The notes under the pieces: model-generated | The model's input: the letters and a program-made list of their open reading frames with translations, nothing else | Told to the model about the DNA's origin: nothing | Database searches by the model: none | Position numbers and translations under genes: made by a program | In this document: positions 1 through 7,185 of the stretch, piece after piece | Position numbering within the stretch: position 1 is the stretch's first letter | How the letters are laid out: the number at the start of each line of letters is the position of its first letter | NCBI GenBank assembly: GCA_030598645.1 | Contig: JAUVPN010000022.1 | Location: 1 to 13,448, forward strand | Direction of reading: 5' to 3' | From: Hyphomicrobium sp. | GTDB taxonomy: Bacteria; Pseudomonadota; Alphaproteobacteria; Rhizobiales; Hyphomicrobiaceae | DNA: 13,448 bases

Positions 1-1
1 C

Positions 2-1393
2 CAATTTTCAGTAGTGTCCAAGAGGTACTGCCGGCGTGCCGCGCCAGCGGCCGCAAAGCCCGCCGAAAGTAACATCATAACTGGGACGAACCCGACGCCA
101 ACCGCTAATCCGCCCAAAGCGGGGGCTGGTTCGAACACCGCAGGGACTTCCCAGCCCGCTTCAGAGACACCAAAGACAAAAGCAATTAACGCCGCAGCCG
201 AGCCACTGAACGCAGGGGCGCCGCAGCCTGCTGACGAGGCGCCCGCAGCGCAACTTGGTGAAAGCAATATCGAGACTGGGGCCACACCGCCGGCTTCGGC
301 TGAAACGCCCAAAACTGAAACGCTCAAGCCTGCACCCGGCGCATCACCCGCGCAGGCTGATCCCGATTCTACGGCACCTGCAGCCGACGAAAAAACACCG
401 GCGCAGGTGGCGGCAACCCACCCAGCAACCATGGCTGCTGGGTCGGGCCAGAAGATCAAAGACGTTCGCGCACGTGGCAAGCTCCGATGCGGCGTAAGCA
501 CCGGCCTTCTCGGCTTCTCTGCACAGACCCAATCTGGCGAGTGGCATGGCCTAGACGCTGACTTTTGCCGCGCCGTTGCAACAGTCGTTCTGGGCGATCC
601 GTCCAAGGTGGAATTCTTGCCGCTCGAAGCGGAAGCACGCTTCGAGGCACTGAAGTCCGGCAAGATCGACCTTCTATCGCGAAATACGACCTGGACTATG
701 AACCGTGACGTGAGTCACGGCATCGAGTTCGTCGGCGTCATTTATTTTGATGGTCAGAGTTTTATGACGAGCGAGGATCGCGGCCTGGTCTCCGCTCAAC
801 AATTGGCGGGAGGCACAGTCTGCGTTGAGAAGACGACCACTACCGAAGAGAATGTTGCCTACTACCTAAAGACCCACCAAATCGACGCGGAACTCCGTAC
901 CTTCGAGGTCCGCAAAGAAATGCTGGACGCCTACTTGAAAGGGACCTGCGACGCCATTGCAAGCGACCGCTCCGCACTGTTTTCTGAACGCGCCGAATTC
1001 CCTGAGCCCTTGAAGCACGTGGTCCTGCCGGAGGTGATCTCGAAGGACCCACTCGGGCCAGCAGTCATGCACGGTGATCTCTCTTGGGAAGAGATTGTGC
1101 GCTGGACACTCGCTGGCCTTATCAACGCCGAAGAGGTTGGCCTCGACAAGGCCTCTGCCTTATCGGGGCAGCCGTTGAACGACGATGCGCTGCGTTTAGT
1201 TGAAAGCGCAGGCGCAACCGGTCAAAAGTTGCAGCTTGCCAGAAACTGGCTGCGCGATGCCGTAGCCGCCGTCGGAAACTACGGCGAGATGTTCGATACG
1301 AATGTAGGCAAGGCTAGCCCTCTCGGCATGAATCGCGGGCTTAACTCGCTATGGAAGAAGGGCGGCATCCTTTATGCGCCGCCCATGTGGTGA
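2..1393 (+). CDS. Amino-acid ABC transporter substrate-binding protein, AapJ/BztA-like, with long low-complexity N-terminal region (5' end cut by window)
   Basis: This is a periplasmic solute-binding protein for polar or general L-amino acids, feeding an ABC importer. Counting from a GTG at 14, residues about 145 to 459 form the type 2 periplasmic-binding fold. It starts at RARGKLRCGVS, contains DLLSRNTTWTMNRD (219-232) and the TTTTEEN block (274-280), and ends in GGILYAPPMW, as AapJ/BztA proteins do. Residues 9 to 143 are rich in Ala, Pro and Thr and contain an imperfect repeat (ESNI.TG and PAS.ETPKT, at about 18-55 and 83-101). The GTG start would give no signal peptide, and the frame stays open to base 2, so the true start with its export signal probably lies left of the window. 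No permease or ATPase genes follow; the next gene is an L,D-transpeptidase 52 bases on. The family call is firm; the substrate is inferred. Confidence 0.88.
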   Translation, partial: QFSVVSKRYCRRAAPAAAKPAESNIITGTNPTPTANPPKAGAGSNTAGTSQPASETPKTKAINAAAEPLNAGAPQPADEAPAAQLGESNIETGATPPASAETPKTETLKPAPGASPAQADPDSTAPAADEKTPAQVAATHPATMAAGSGQKIKDVRARGKLRCGVSTGLLGFSAQTQSGEWHGLDADFCRAVATVVLGDPSKVEFLPLEAEARFEALKSGKIDLLSRNTTWTMNRDVSHGIEFVGVIYFDGQSFMTSEDRGLVSAQQLAGGTVCVEKTTTTEENVAYYLKTHQIDAELRTFEVRKEMLDAYLKGTCDAIASDRSALFSERAEFPEPLKHVVLPEVISKDPLGPAVMHGDLSWEEIVRWTLAGLINAEEVGLDKASALSGQPLNDDALRLVESAGATGQKLQLARNWLRDAVAAVGNYGEMFDTNVGKASPLGMNRGLNSLWKKGGILYAPPMW

Positions 1394-1445
1394 GTACCGT
1401 CAAGGCCATCACGCTCAATCTTCAACCGAACGGATAACGTGCGTC

Positions 1446-2708
1446 ATGTTTCGAAAAGTGCCAAGCAATCCAAAAGTGCATTCAGTGCGACTCATCGCCA
1501 GCGGTCTTATCGCCGTGAGCCTTGTTGCGACAATCGCCAGCAACATCCCAGTTCATGCTGTGACCCATCGTTATATGCCGCCGGAGCCAAGCCGGTTGCC
1601 ATGGATCAGCGTGCAGACGGAGCAAGAGTTGTCGTCAGCCGTCGAATTCTATCAGCGCGTCGTAGCCGCCGGCGGCTGGCCCAAGCTTCCTGGTCGCCTC
1701 ACGCTTCGGCCCGGTAGCAGCGATCCGAACGTCGTCCTACTGCGAAAGCGCCTCAAAATTACAGGTGACCTCCCTGCGAACGCGCGCGGTGACTATGCCT
1801 TCGATGAGAATGTGGTTGAAGCCGTGAAGCGATACCAGAGACGCAATGGGCTTGAGCCCACCGGCGTCGTATATGGCATCACGCTACGCTCCCTCAATGT
1901 CCCGGCCAAGACGCGCCTGCGTCAGCTTCAAGCTAACCTTGCGCGGGTCCAGCAGCTGCTACCAAAGCTCTCCGGTTCACCCAAGTACATCATTATGAAT
2001 CCAGCCAGCTTTGAGTTGCAGGGCATCCAAAACGGCCAGGTAGCCATCACAAGTCGCGTCATTTCCGGGAAGCGCGCCACGCCGACGCCGAATGTCACCG
2101 CCCAGGTGCGTGCGATCAATATCCTGCCCTATTGGCACGTGCCGCGCAGCATCGCCAAGCGTGCCCTCGTTCCCGCCATCCGTAAAAACCCGTCATACCT
2201 GTACAAAGAGCGCATTCGCGTCTTCTCTACCTTTGGCGGCGAAGAAGTGGATCCCTCCTCTGTCAATTGGTGGGGACCGGAAGCCGCACGCTATGTGTTT
2301 CGCCAAGATCCCGGTCCGCAGAACGCGCTCGGCGTGCTTCGCTTCGACATGCCCAACAAGCACATCGTCTACATGCACGACACGCCTATGAAGAACCTGT
2401 TCAGCTACTTTGAACGCGCCTACAGCGCAGGCTGTGTTCGCATGCAAAACTTCATCAATGTTGCCGAATGGCTTATAGCCGGCCAGAACAACTGGACTAC
2501 GGGACGACTCCAGGCTGCAGTCGAGAGCAACAAGCCTCAAACGATAAAGCTTGCCAATCCTGTGCCTGTTCATTTCATTTACCTGACGGCTTGGGTCTCA
2601 AACGGCGTCGTCGAGTTCCGCAACGATCTCTACAATCGTGATGACTCCGCACCCAAAGGCAGTGTTGTTGCTGGGTGGAAGGTGCTCACGTCAACCGTTA
2701 CACCCTAG
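1446..2708 (+). CDS. L,D-transpeptidase, YcbB/LdtD-like, with peptidoglycan-binding domain
   Basis: This protein likely forms 3-3 (mDAP-mDAP) cross-links in peptidoglycan, or attaches proteins to it, in the periplasm. I choose ATG 1446 (420 aa). An ATG at 1374 is in frame but would overlap the preceding gene and put 24 residues before the membrane segment. From 1446 the order is: basic N-terminus, hydrophobic signal or anchor at about 15-36, a YcbB-type scaffold segment near 60-80, a PG_binding_1-like domain at about 91-152, and the YkuD catalytic domain at about 180-345. The active-site signature is complete: His311 in YMHDTP, then SAGCVR with Cys330 and Arg332. The Cys motif reads SAGC rather than the common S/T-HGC. 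The 52-base gap after the amino-acid-binding gene allows co-transcription. No clear Shine-Dalgarno is seen before 1446, so the start is less certain than the function. Confidence 0.9.
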   Translation: MFRKVPSNPKVHSVRLIASGLIAVSLVATIASNIPVHAVTHRYMPPEPSRLPWISVQTEQELSSAVEFYQRVVAAGGWPKLPGRLTLRPGSSDPNVVLLRKRLKITGDLPANARGDYAFDENVVEAVKRYQRRNGLEPTGVVYGITLRSLNVPAKTRLRQLQANLARVQQLLPKLSGSPKYIIMNPASFELQGIQNGQVAITSRVISGKRATPTPNVTAQVRAINILPYWHVPRSIAKRALVPAIRKNPSYLYKERIRVFSTFGGEEVDPSSVNWWGPEAARYVFRQDPGPQNALGVLRFDMPNKHIVYMHDTPMKNLFSYFERAYSAGCVRMQNFINVAEWLIAGQNNWTTGRLQAAVESNKPQTIKLANPVPVHFIYLTAWVSNGVVEFRNDLYNRDDSAPKGSVVAGWKVLTSTVTP

Positions 2709-2817
2709 GCGGAAAGCCTTACACGAACCCAACTGCACGGCGAAATTGGCGGCGTGCTATTGAACGGCTTCCAATTCAGCTAGGAGGGACTAGCGTGCTG
2801 TAGGGCCGGAGAAGCGA

Positions 2818-3669
2818 ATGGACTACCGTAAAGACTTCTTGGTCAAGCCTGGCAAGAAACTGAATCTGTCTGATTTCGATCCTGACTACCACGGCAGCCA
2901 CGAATCGAAAGAACAAGCTAGCAAAGACCTCGGTCACTACCGAGAAAAGATCAGCACGTTTCAGCGAACCCTATATGGCGATGGTTCCAAGGCGCTACTC
3001 ATTGTGCTCCAGGGCATCGATGGCGCCGGTAAGGATGGAACCTGCTGGCACGTCATCAGCGCGATGGACCCGCAAGGCGTTAAGGTAACGGGCTTTAAGC
3101 AGCCGACACCTGCAGAACGTGCCCGCGATTTCTTGTGGCGCGTTCACGCGCACGCGCCGCAAAAGGGCGAGATAGCCATCTTTAACAGGTCGCACTATGA
3201 GGACGTGCTTATTGCGCGGGTACACAGTTTGGTGCCGGCGCACGCCTGGGAGGCGCGCTACGAGTTTATCAACAACTGGGAGCACCTACTCCACGCAGAC
3301 AACCACACCACCATCATCAAGTTCTTCCTATATATTTCGAAAGAAGAACAGCTTGAGCGTTTCAAGCAGCGCCTGGACGACCCGGCACGCCAGTGGAAAA
3401 TCTCCACGAACGACTATACCGAACGTCGTTTTTGGGATGACTACATTCATGCCTTCGAAGCCGCACTGAACAACTGCTCAACTACACACGCGCCGTGGTA
3501 CGTGATCCCAGCTAATCGCAAGTGGTTTCGCAATCTCTCCGTCTCTCAAATCATAGCGGATACACTAGAGGAGTTAGATCCCCATTGGCCCAAGCCCACC
3601 GTCGATATTGATGAGGTGCGTCGTCTCTATCATTCCGCCGCAGAGCGAGAAACCGACACTAAGACCTAA
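2818..3669 (+). CDS. ppk2: Polyphosphate kinase 2 family protein (PPK2, class III-like)
   Basis: PPK2 enzymes transfer phosphate between polyphosphate and nucleotides, usually making NTP or NDP from polyP in the cytoplasm. The 283-residue protein is a single PPK2 domain of normal length. The Walker A loop is GIDGAGKDG (66-74, Lys72) and the Walker B region is IFNRSHYEDVL (121-131). PQGVKVTGFKQPT (85-97) and the following FLWRVH fit the TIGR03709-type proteins, and GKDG with FNRS.YE points to class III, which in studied members accepts both NMP and NDP. The class is judged from motif memory only. ATG 2818 has GGAGAAG at 2808-2814. The gene stands alone on + and converges on the cupin gene, with only 7 bases between the two stops. 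Confidence 0.9.
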   Translation: MDYRKDFLVKPGKKLNLSDFDPDYHGSHESKEQASKDLGHYREKISTFQRTLYGDGSKALLIVLQGIDGAGKDGTCWHVISAMDPQGVKVTGFKQPTPAERARDFLWRVHAHAPQKGEIAIFNRSHYEDVLIARVHSLVPAHAWEARYEFINNWEHLLHADNHTTIIKFFLYISKEEQLERFKQRLDDPARQWKISTNDYTERRFWDDYIHAFEAALNNCSTTHAPWYVIPANRKWFRNLSVSQIIADTLEELDPHWPKPTVDIDEVRRLYHSAAERETDTKT

Positions 3670-3676
3670 ACCTCTT

Positions 3677-4150
3677 CTACTGGTGCTCCGGCTCGGCGAC
3701 GTGCTGAACGCTTTCTTGCTCGTTGGGATCGGTACGCGCGACAATCGCTTCGGCCGCCAACGTATCGCTCAGATTGATCGGCTTATGCGGCACGCCGGCC
3801 GGAATATAGATAAAATCACCACCTTTGTTGATCACGCTCCTCTTCAGTCCTTCTCCGTAGAGCGTTTTTACTCGCCCCTTAACTAGGTAAATTACCGACT
3901 CGTATCCCTTGTGTAAGTGCGCCCTCGCCGCGCCGCCCGGGGGAATGATTACCCGGTTCATAGAGATACCCTGAGCACCCGCGTTTTGGCCTGAAATGCC
4001 CTCAAACACTGGCAAGCCCTGCTTAGAACCGACACTGGCATCTGGCCTGATGACAATAATCTCCCCGTCCTTCCTGCTTTCACCGGCTAAGAGCGGCTGA
4101 GTGCCCACCGCCACAACCAAAAGCATCAAAGTGCGTGCACAGGTCCACAT
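3677..4150 (-). CDS. Secreted cupin-domain protein
   Basis: This is a 157-residue protein with a signal peptide (residues 1 to about 23, cut likely near LLAGES) and one cupin_2 barrel. Cupin motif 1 is visible as GG.AR.HLHKGYE, with His78, His80 and Glu84. Motif 2 is GDFIYIPAGVPH, with the fourth metal ligand His122. All four usual metal-binding residues are therefore present, so a metal-dependent fold is likely, but cupin sequence alone does not show the reaction; isomerase, dioxygenase or ligand-binding roles are all possible. The Sec-type export signal indicates a periplasmic location. The start is supported by GGGAG (plus-strand CTCCC at 4158-4162), 7 bases before the ATG. It faces the polyphosphate kinase tail to tail and diverges from the VOC gene. 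Confidence 0.85.
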   Translation of the reverse strand: MWTCARTLMLLVVAVGTQPLLAGESRKDGEIIVIRPDASVGSKQGLPVFEGISGQNAGAQGISMNRVIIPPGGAARAHLHKGYESVIYLVKGRVKTLYGEGLKRSVINKGGDFIYIPAGVPHKPINLSDTLAAEAIVARTDPNEQESVQHVAEPEHQ

Positions 4151-4157
4151 TGTGTAA

Positions 4158-4162
4158 CTCCC
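4158..4162 (-). promoter_or_regulatory. Ribosome-binding site of the cupin gene
   Basis: GGGAG on the minus strand, 7 bases before the ATG at 4150. It fixes the start that gives the signal peptide. Confidence 0.75.
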
Positions 4163-4304
4163 TTTGTTGGACCGACAGATGACTGCGCCACCAGGGTTTT
4201 ATGGAAAGCTGCCGACACCAATCCAATCGCTACTTTTCTGAGTGAGGTAATCGTGTACGCATTCGAACCTGGAGGGCGCATCGGCCGTTCTCAACAGTCG
4301 CCTC

Positions 4305-4374
4305 AACTTAAGGTGCATGCGCTCATTTTTGTCACTTTGTCCACCTACGACCACCTGCGGTCGGGACTTAAGTT
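4305..4374. repeat. Separated inverted repeat AACTTAAG / CTTAAGTT in a divergent intergenic region
   Basis: AACTTAAG (4305-4312) and CTTAAGTT (4367-4374) are 8-base inverted copies 54 bases apart. They lie between the divergent cupin (-) and VOC (+) genes, just upstream of the VOC ribosome-binding site. Between them lies a short hairpin, CGACC-ACCTGC-GGTCG (4348-4363). The copies could be operator half-sites of a regulator acting on one or both promoters. That is inference, and AT-rich 8-mers can recur by chance. Confidence 0.35.
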
Positions 4375-4403
4375 CTGCCTTGGCAAAACACAGGGATTAG
4401 CTA

Positions 4404-4970
4404 ATGCAGTACGGTGATAATTCGATCGGACCAAAGCTTCTGCCACTTATTAGATATCGTGACCCAGCGCGCTCCATTGAGTGGCTGTGTAAGGCTTTCG
4501 GATTTGAAAAGCAGCGCATTGTGGCGCGCCAAAATGGCAGCTTGTCGTATGCCCACCTCAGTTTTGACGGCACCCTAATCAAGGTTGCTCCCATTAGGGA
4601 CACCGTTGCCGATAAGTCCAGTAAACTGCCTGACAAGATCGATCGCCCGCAACAACGACGCCTCTACTTCGTTGTGCGCGATGTCAATGCGCACTACGAT
4701 AAGGCTAAGGCCGCTGGGGCCGAGATTGTCTTAGACATGACAACCTACGAGCGCGGAGGCTGCCGCTACTCGTGCCGCGACCCTGAAGGTCATCTGTGGA
4801 ACTTCGGCACATATGATCCCTGGCGGCCACTGGCTTTGATTTACCACGGACGGCAAAGTCCCCGCCGCTTCGCGTTTGATACTCCCAAGCGTTTGGTGGT
4901 GGCGATTGGAGCGCTGATAGTTTTGGTCGGGGCGGGTGTCGCCGCATACTCCAATGGACCTATAGTCTAA
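4404..4970 (+). CDS. VOC-superfamily (glyoxalase/PhnB-like) protein with C-terminal membrane anchor
   Basis: The 188-residue protein has a vicinal-oxygen-chelate fold over residues 8 to about 140. The N-terminal half carries RYRDPARSIEWLCKAFGFE (18-36). The C-terminal half carries AKAAGAEIV and DPEGHLWNFGTYDPW (126-140), a signature of PhnB/YdeM-type glyoxalase-like proteins. Function in this subgroup is mostly unknown; lyase, dioxygenase or drug-binding roles occur in the superfamily. Unusually, residues 141-162 are a basic linker and about 163-183 form one transmembrane helix (LVVAIGALIVLVGAGVAAY), followed by a 5-residue tail. The VOC domain should therefore sit on the cytoplasmic face, held by a tail anchor. 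AGGGA at 4392-4396 lies 7 bases before ATG 4404. The gene diverges from the cupin and is monocistronic. Confidence 0.82.
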   Translation: MQYGDNSIGPKLLPLIRYRDPARSIEWLCKAFGFEKQRIVARQNGSLSYAHLSFDGTLIKVAPIRDTVADKSSKLPDKIDRPQQRRLYFVVRDVNAHYDKAKAAGAEIVLDMTTYERGGCRYSCRDPEGHLWNFGTYDPWRPLALIYHGRQSPRRFAFDTPKRLVVAIGALIVLVGAGVAAYSNGPIV

Positions 4971-5058
4971 CCTGAAAAAATCGCCGAAGTCCCTGCAACC
5001 ACACGGGCTCATGTTAGCCAGTTTCCTCAAATGTAGCCGCCACCAAAATAATCTATGA

Positions 5059-5262
5059 ACCGATGAAGGTCGAGCACAACGCTCCCCTCCTGACAGCATG
5101 ATCGAAGGATTTGCAAAGTCCGCGCCATCAACCAGATAGACCGACCCTTTCGCCGACCCAAATGTCTTTGTAGTTGCCCGCCCCAAGATCGAACCCGGCA
5201 CTGATAAGGTCGGCCAGAACCTTGCTGAAGATTTAGAACAGTTCCACAAATCTACTAAATAG
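5059..5262 (+). pseudogene. Possible gene remnant with one internal stop
   Basis: One + strand frame follows a TGA at 5056-5058. From ATG 5098 it gives MIEGFAKSAPSTR, then TAG (5137-5139), then a 40-codon tail (5140-5259) containing PFADPNVFVVARP and ending QFHKSTK before TAG 5260-5262. The tail has a protein-like mix and no other stop. I do not recognise a family. It could be the 3' end of a decayed gene, a gene with a sequencing error, or chance; nothing upstream shows a ribosome-binding site. Confidence 0.3.
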
Positions 5263-5527
5263 ATTGAGTGGCACTCGAGGGACTTCCGCTCCACTTCCCC
5301 AGTCAGACGCCCCTTCCACTAAGTCCTTTATGAAAGAATGTGGCTCCGTTGGCGCAATGGGTGACCGACGTTTGTTGCCCGTGCCCATGTGTCGCTGCAA
5401 AGTCGTTTGAACGGCCATGTGTTGTAGCCTCACTAGCATGAACGAATCCTGACAAGCCAACTCAGAGATCATTCAGCTTGAAGCACTCATACTCCACACA
5501 CAGCTCAAACTTTTCGAATTGCAGTCT

Positions 5528-5534
5528 GGAGAAG
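5528..5534 (+). promoter_or_regulatory. Ribosome-binding site that decides the start at 5540
   Basis: GGAGAAG ends 5 bases before ATG 5540. The alternative in-frame start at 5519 lies before this site, so translation should begin at 5540. Confidence 0.65.
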
Positions 5535-5539
5535 CTTCA

Positions 5540-5938
5540 ATGACCAATGTCAAACTTGCACTAGCCGCAGCTACCGCATTCGCGATTGTTGTGCCGGCCG
5601 CAACCACCGCTAACGCGCAACCTGGTGAGGTTCACTTTGTACGTCACAGTTCCGTTTATGTGCCTGGTATTGATCGGCGAATAAACCGGCAGAGAAAGCG
5701 CATTCGTCACGCAAAGCGCGACGGCGCTCTGACATGGTGGCAGGCCCGTAGGCTTAGACGTCGACTGGCTAACATCCGTGATGAACTTCGCTTTGCCTCG
5801 ATGGATGGCAAAGTCACCCGCTATGAGCGTCGATACTTGCACCAAATTCTTGATAGGAACAGCCGCCGCATTGAGCGCCTCAGCAAGAATTACCCCGTAC
5901 GCTTGAGACGCCGTTTGTGGAAAGATATTAGATTTTAA
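5540..5938 (+). CDS. Small secreted, strongly basic protein with a duplicated DG.xT motif
   Basis: This 132-residue protein has a typical signal peptide, with cleavage expected after ATTANA (residue 26), and a mature part very rich in Arg and Lys. The start at ATG 5540 is preferred over an in-frame start at 5519 because GGAGAAG (5528-5534) precedes it and the signal peptide begins at once. The mature part contains two similar helical units: DGALTWWQARRL (61-72) and DGKVTRYERRYL (89-100), exactly 28 residues apart, each followed by a predicted basic helix. The DG-x-x-T start resembles a degenerate EF-hand loop, but the acidic ligands are missing. Similar short periplasmic proteins occur in Rhizobiales; their function is unknown to me. 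A strong GC-rich hairpin follows at 5970-5991. Binding to acidic polymers is a guess from charge only. Confidence 0.75.
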   Translation: MTNVKLALAAATAFAIVVPAATTANAQPGEVHFVRHSSVYVPGIDRRINRQRKRIRHAKRDGALTWWQARRLRRRLANIRDELRFASMDGKVTRYERRYLHQILDRNSRRIERLSKNYPVRLRRRLWKDIRF

Positions 5939-5969
5939 TAGCCGAGCGGTTGGTGACATGAGCAGCACT

Positions 5970-5991
5970 GGGCCGTCCAATCGGACGGCCC
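5970..5991. terminator. Strong GC-rich hairpin after the secreted basic protein
   Basis: A perfect 9-base-pair stem, GGGCCGTCC / GGACGGCCC, closes a 4-base AATC loop 31 bases past the stop at 5938. There is no T run after it, so it is a weak intrinsic terminator by sequence. It may instead end transcription with Rho or protect the 3' end of the mRNA. Confidence 0.55.
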
Positions 5992-6672
5992 GGCCACATA
6001 CAACAAAACGCAGAAGACTCGACCTCTGTCAGCACAAGTAAACTCCAAGCGCTGCGATCAGCATGGAGATGGCGTCTTTACTGGCGAACACGTTGCCGAA
6101 ACGACGTTGGTTGAGACCCTATACTGAGCCGGAATACGGAGAATAGACGACCTCACCGGTCTTGCCGCGCAGCGTTTCCTCAACCAAATCCAACGTCGCA
6201 ATCTACGGCGGAGCGCAGGGCGAAACCGAACTCACCTAGAACGCAATAATGGAAAGCTAAGACGCATAATGAGGACGCCTCAAAGCGGGAGACGTCCTCT
6301 GACCTCCGATCTACGCTGACCGGGGTAAGGCCAATGATCGGTGGGGATGTGCTCAGCTTCACTGGCAATGGCGGCGAAATCTTGATGCGCCAGAACGGCC
6401 TTTGGGAAATCGCCATCATGCCGTTGTGAAGGCCCGGACAGCTGTTGAAGATTTGAGGGGAAGGCCATCCGGGCCAATATGTGCTGCCCAAGCGTGGCTT
6501 GCTCCGCAGCACGCGCCTGACATAGCGCCATTAACTTTTTATGCGAAGCCCAGCAGATGCATCGGACTTCTTTTGTTGTGGATGAAGCAGCAACAGCACG
6601 GCTTCCAGGCTTGACAGCCGACCGCTCGAGAAAACTACAGGAATGCAGCACCGCGCAATAAACTATTCCTGC
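5992..6672. other. Gene-poor stretch with coding debris
   Basis: No intact gene is supported. The left part (6029-6202) holds a minus-strand frame that reads like protein but contains a stop (separate entry). Further right, overlapping open frames on both strands (up to about 120 codons between 6180 and 6651) lack ribosome-binding sites, recognisable motifs and consistent protein-like composition. One + strand frame, from a stop at 6252-6254 to TGA 6427-6429, includes MIGGDVLSFTGNGGE and may be a second remnant. Confidence 0.45.
6029..6202 (-). pseudogene. Broken coding remnant on the minus strand
   Basis: Reading minus from 6202, the frame gives ATLDLVEETLRGKTGEVVYS and PYSGSV, then TAG (6121-6119). 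It continues in the same frame as GLNQRRFGNVF and ASKDAISMLIAALGVYLC to TGA at 6031-6029. Both halves look like real protein, and the stop falls between them. Just upstream, a different minus frame carries GEFGFALRSAVD, so a frameshift near 6200 may have joined it once. This fits the C-terminal end of a decayed gene. I do not recognise the family. Confidence 0.45.
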
Positions 6673-7185
6673 TCAAGGCGTTACGCCCAAGACTTTCAGG
6701 GCAACTTTTGCCATTTGATTTGACGGGTCAATCTCAAGTGCCTTGCGATAGTCTGCGATGGCTCGTTGCTTATCACCTTGGGCAACATAGGTGCTGCCAC
6801 GATTGCTGTACGCCTCAGGATCCTGAGGGTTGATCTCGATGATCTTGTCGGCGTCCGCTATCGCTTGAACATACTCGCCTTTATCTTTGTACGCCCCACC
6901 CCGACCATAATAGGCTAGAGCAAATTCAGGATTTAGCTTGATTGCTTCGGTATAGTCAGCGATCGCTTTGTCCACCTCACGCTTGAGATAGTAGCTGTTC
7001 CCCCGACTCCAGTAGGCAACGGCTCTATTCTTGTGACTTTCTCTGTTTTTGCGCTGGATGATTGCTGAGCAACCGCGTATCGAGCGGTCCGGGTCAGCGG
7101 ACTGATTGCAGTCACCATATCGATCGGCCGCCACCCCCGTGGCCCACAGCATCAGCAACAGAGCAAAAACAATCAGCCGCGTCAT
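6673..7185 (-). CDS. Secreted tetratricopeptide-repeat (TPR) protein
   Basis: This 170-residue periplasmic protein has a signal peptide (residues 1-20, cut near GVAA-DR) and three TPR units. These lie at about 53-86 (ending AIADYTEAIKLNP), 87-120 (AIADADKIIEINP) and 121-154 (AIADYRKALEIDP). The conserved Trp/Gly/Tyr/Ala/Pro positions of TPRs are present. Before the repeats is DCNQSADPDRSIRGCS with two cysteines (26 and 39), which could form a disulfide after export; this Cys-pair plus TPR layout is common in small Rhizobiales proteins. TPRs bind other proteins, but the partner is unknown. GGGAG (plus-strand CTCCC at 7192-7196) is 6 bases before the ATG. It stands alone and diverges from the small membrane protein at 7540. 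Confidence 0.88.
   Translation of the reverse strand: MTRLIVFALLLMLWATGVAADRYGDCNQSADPDRSIRGCSAIIQRKNRESHKNRAVAYWSRGNSYYLKREVDKAIADYTEAIKLNPEFALAYYGRGGAYKDKGEYVQAIADADKIIEINPQDPEAYSNRGSTYVAQGDKQRAIADYRKALEIDPSNQMAKVALKVLGVTP

Larger units (their letters stand above)
4971..5539. other. Intergenic stretch with a possible decayed coding segment
   Basis: No intact gene is supported here. On the + strand one frame reads like protein from 5059 to 5262, broken by a TAG at 5137-5139 (see the separate entry). From 5263 to 5539 I see only short frames without ribosome-binding sites. The last part is presumably the promoter and leader of the secreted protein starting at 5540. A minus-strand frame (4731-5294) crosses into the VOC gene and looks like its antisense shadow. 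Confidence 0.5.

Noticed and set aside
1374..1445. Earlier in-frame start for the L,D-transpeptidase
   Set aside because: It overlaps the preceding gene and places 24 polar residues before the signal segment; ATG 1446 gives a normal export signal.
2706..2720. AGGC-GGAAA-GCCT mini-hairpin after the L,D-transpeptidase stop
   Set aside because: Only a 4-base stem with no T run, so it cannot be called a terminator.
4731..5294. 187-codon minus-strand frame containing GSVYLVDGADFANP
   Set aside because: It covers the VOC 3' end in antisense, has no ribosome-binding site, and the FG-GAP-like words are too short to support a family.
5561..5980. 139-codon frame antisense to the secreted basic protein
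   Set aside because: The sense frame has a signal peptide and ribosome-binding site; the antisense frame has neither and runs into the hairpin.
6280..6651. 123-codon minus frame and overlapping 70-codon + frame
   Set aside because: Mutually overlapping, no start signal, no recognisable motif; treated as part of the debris region.
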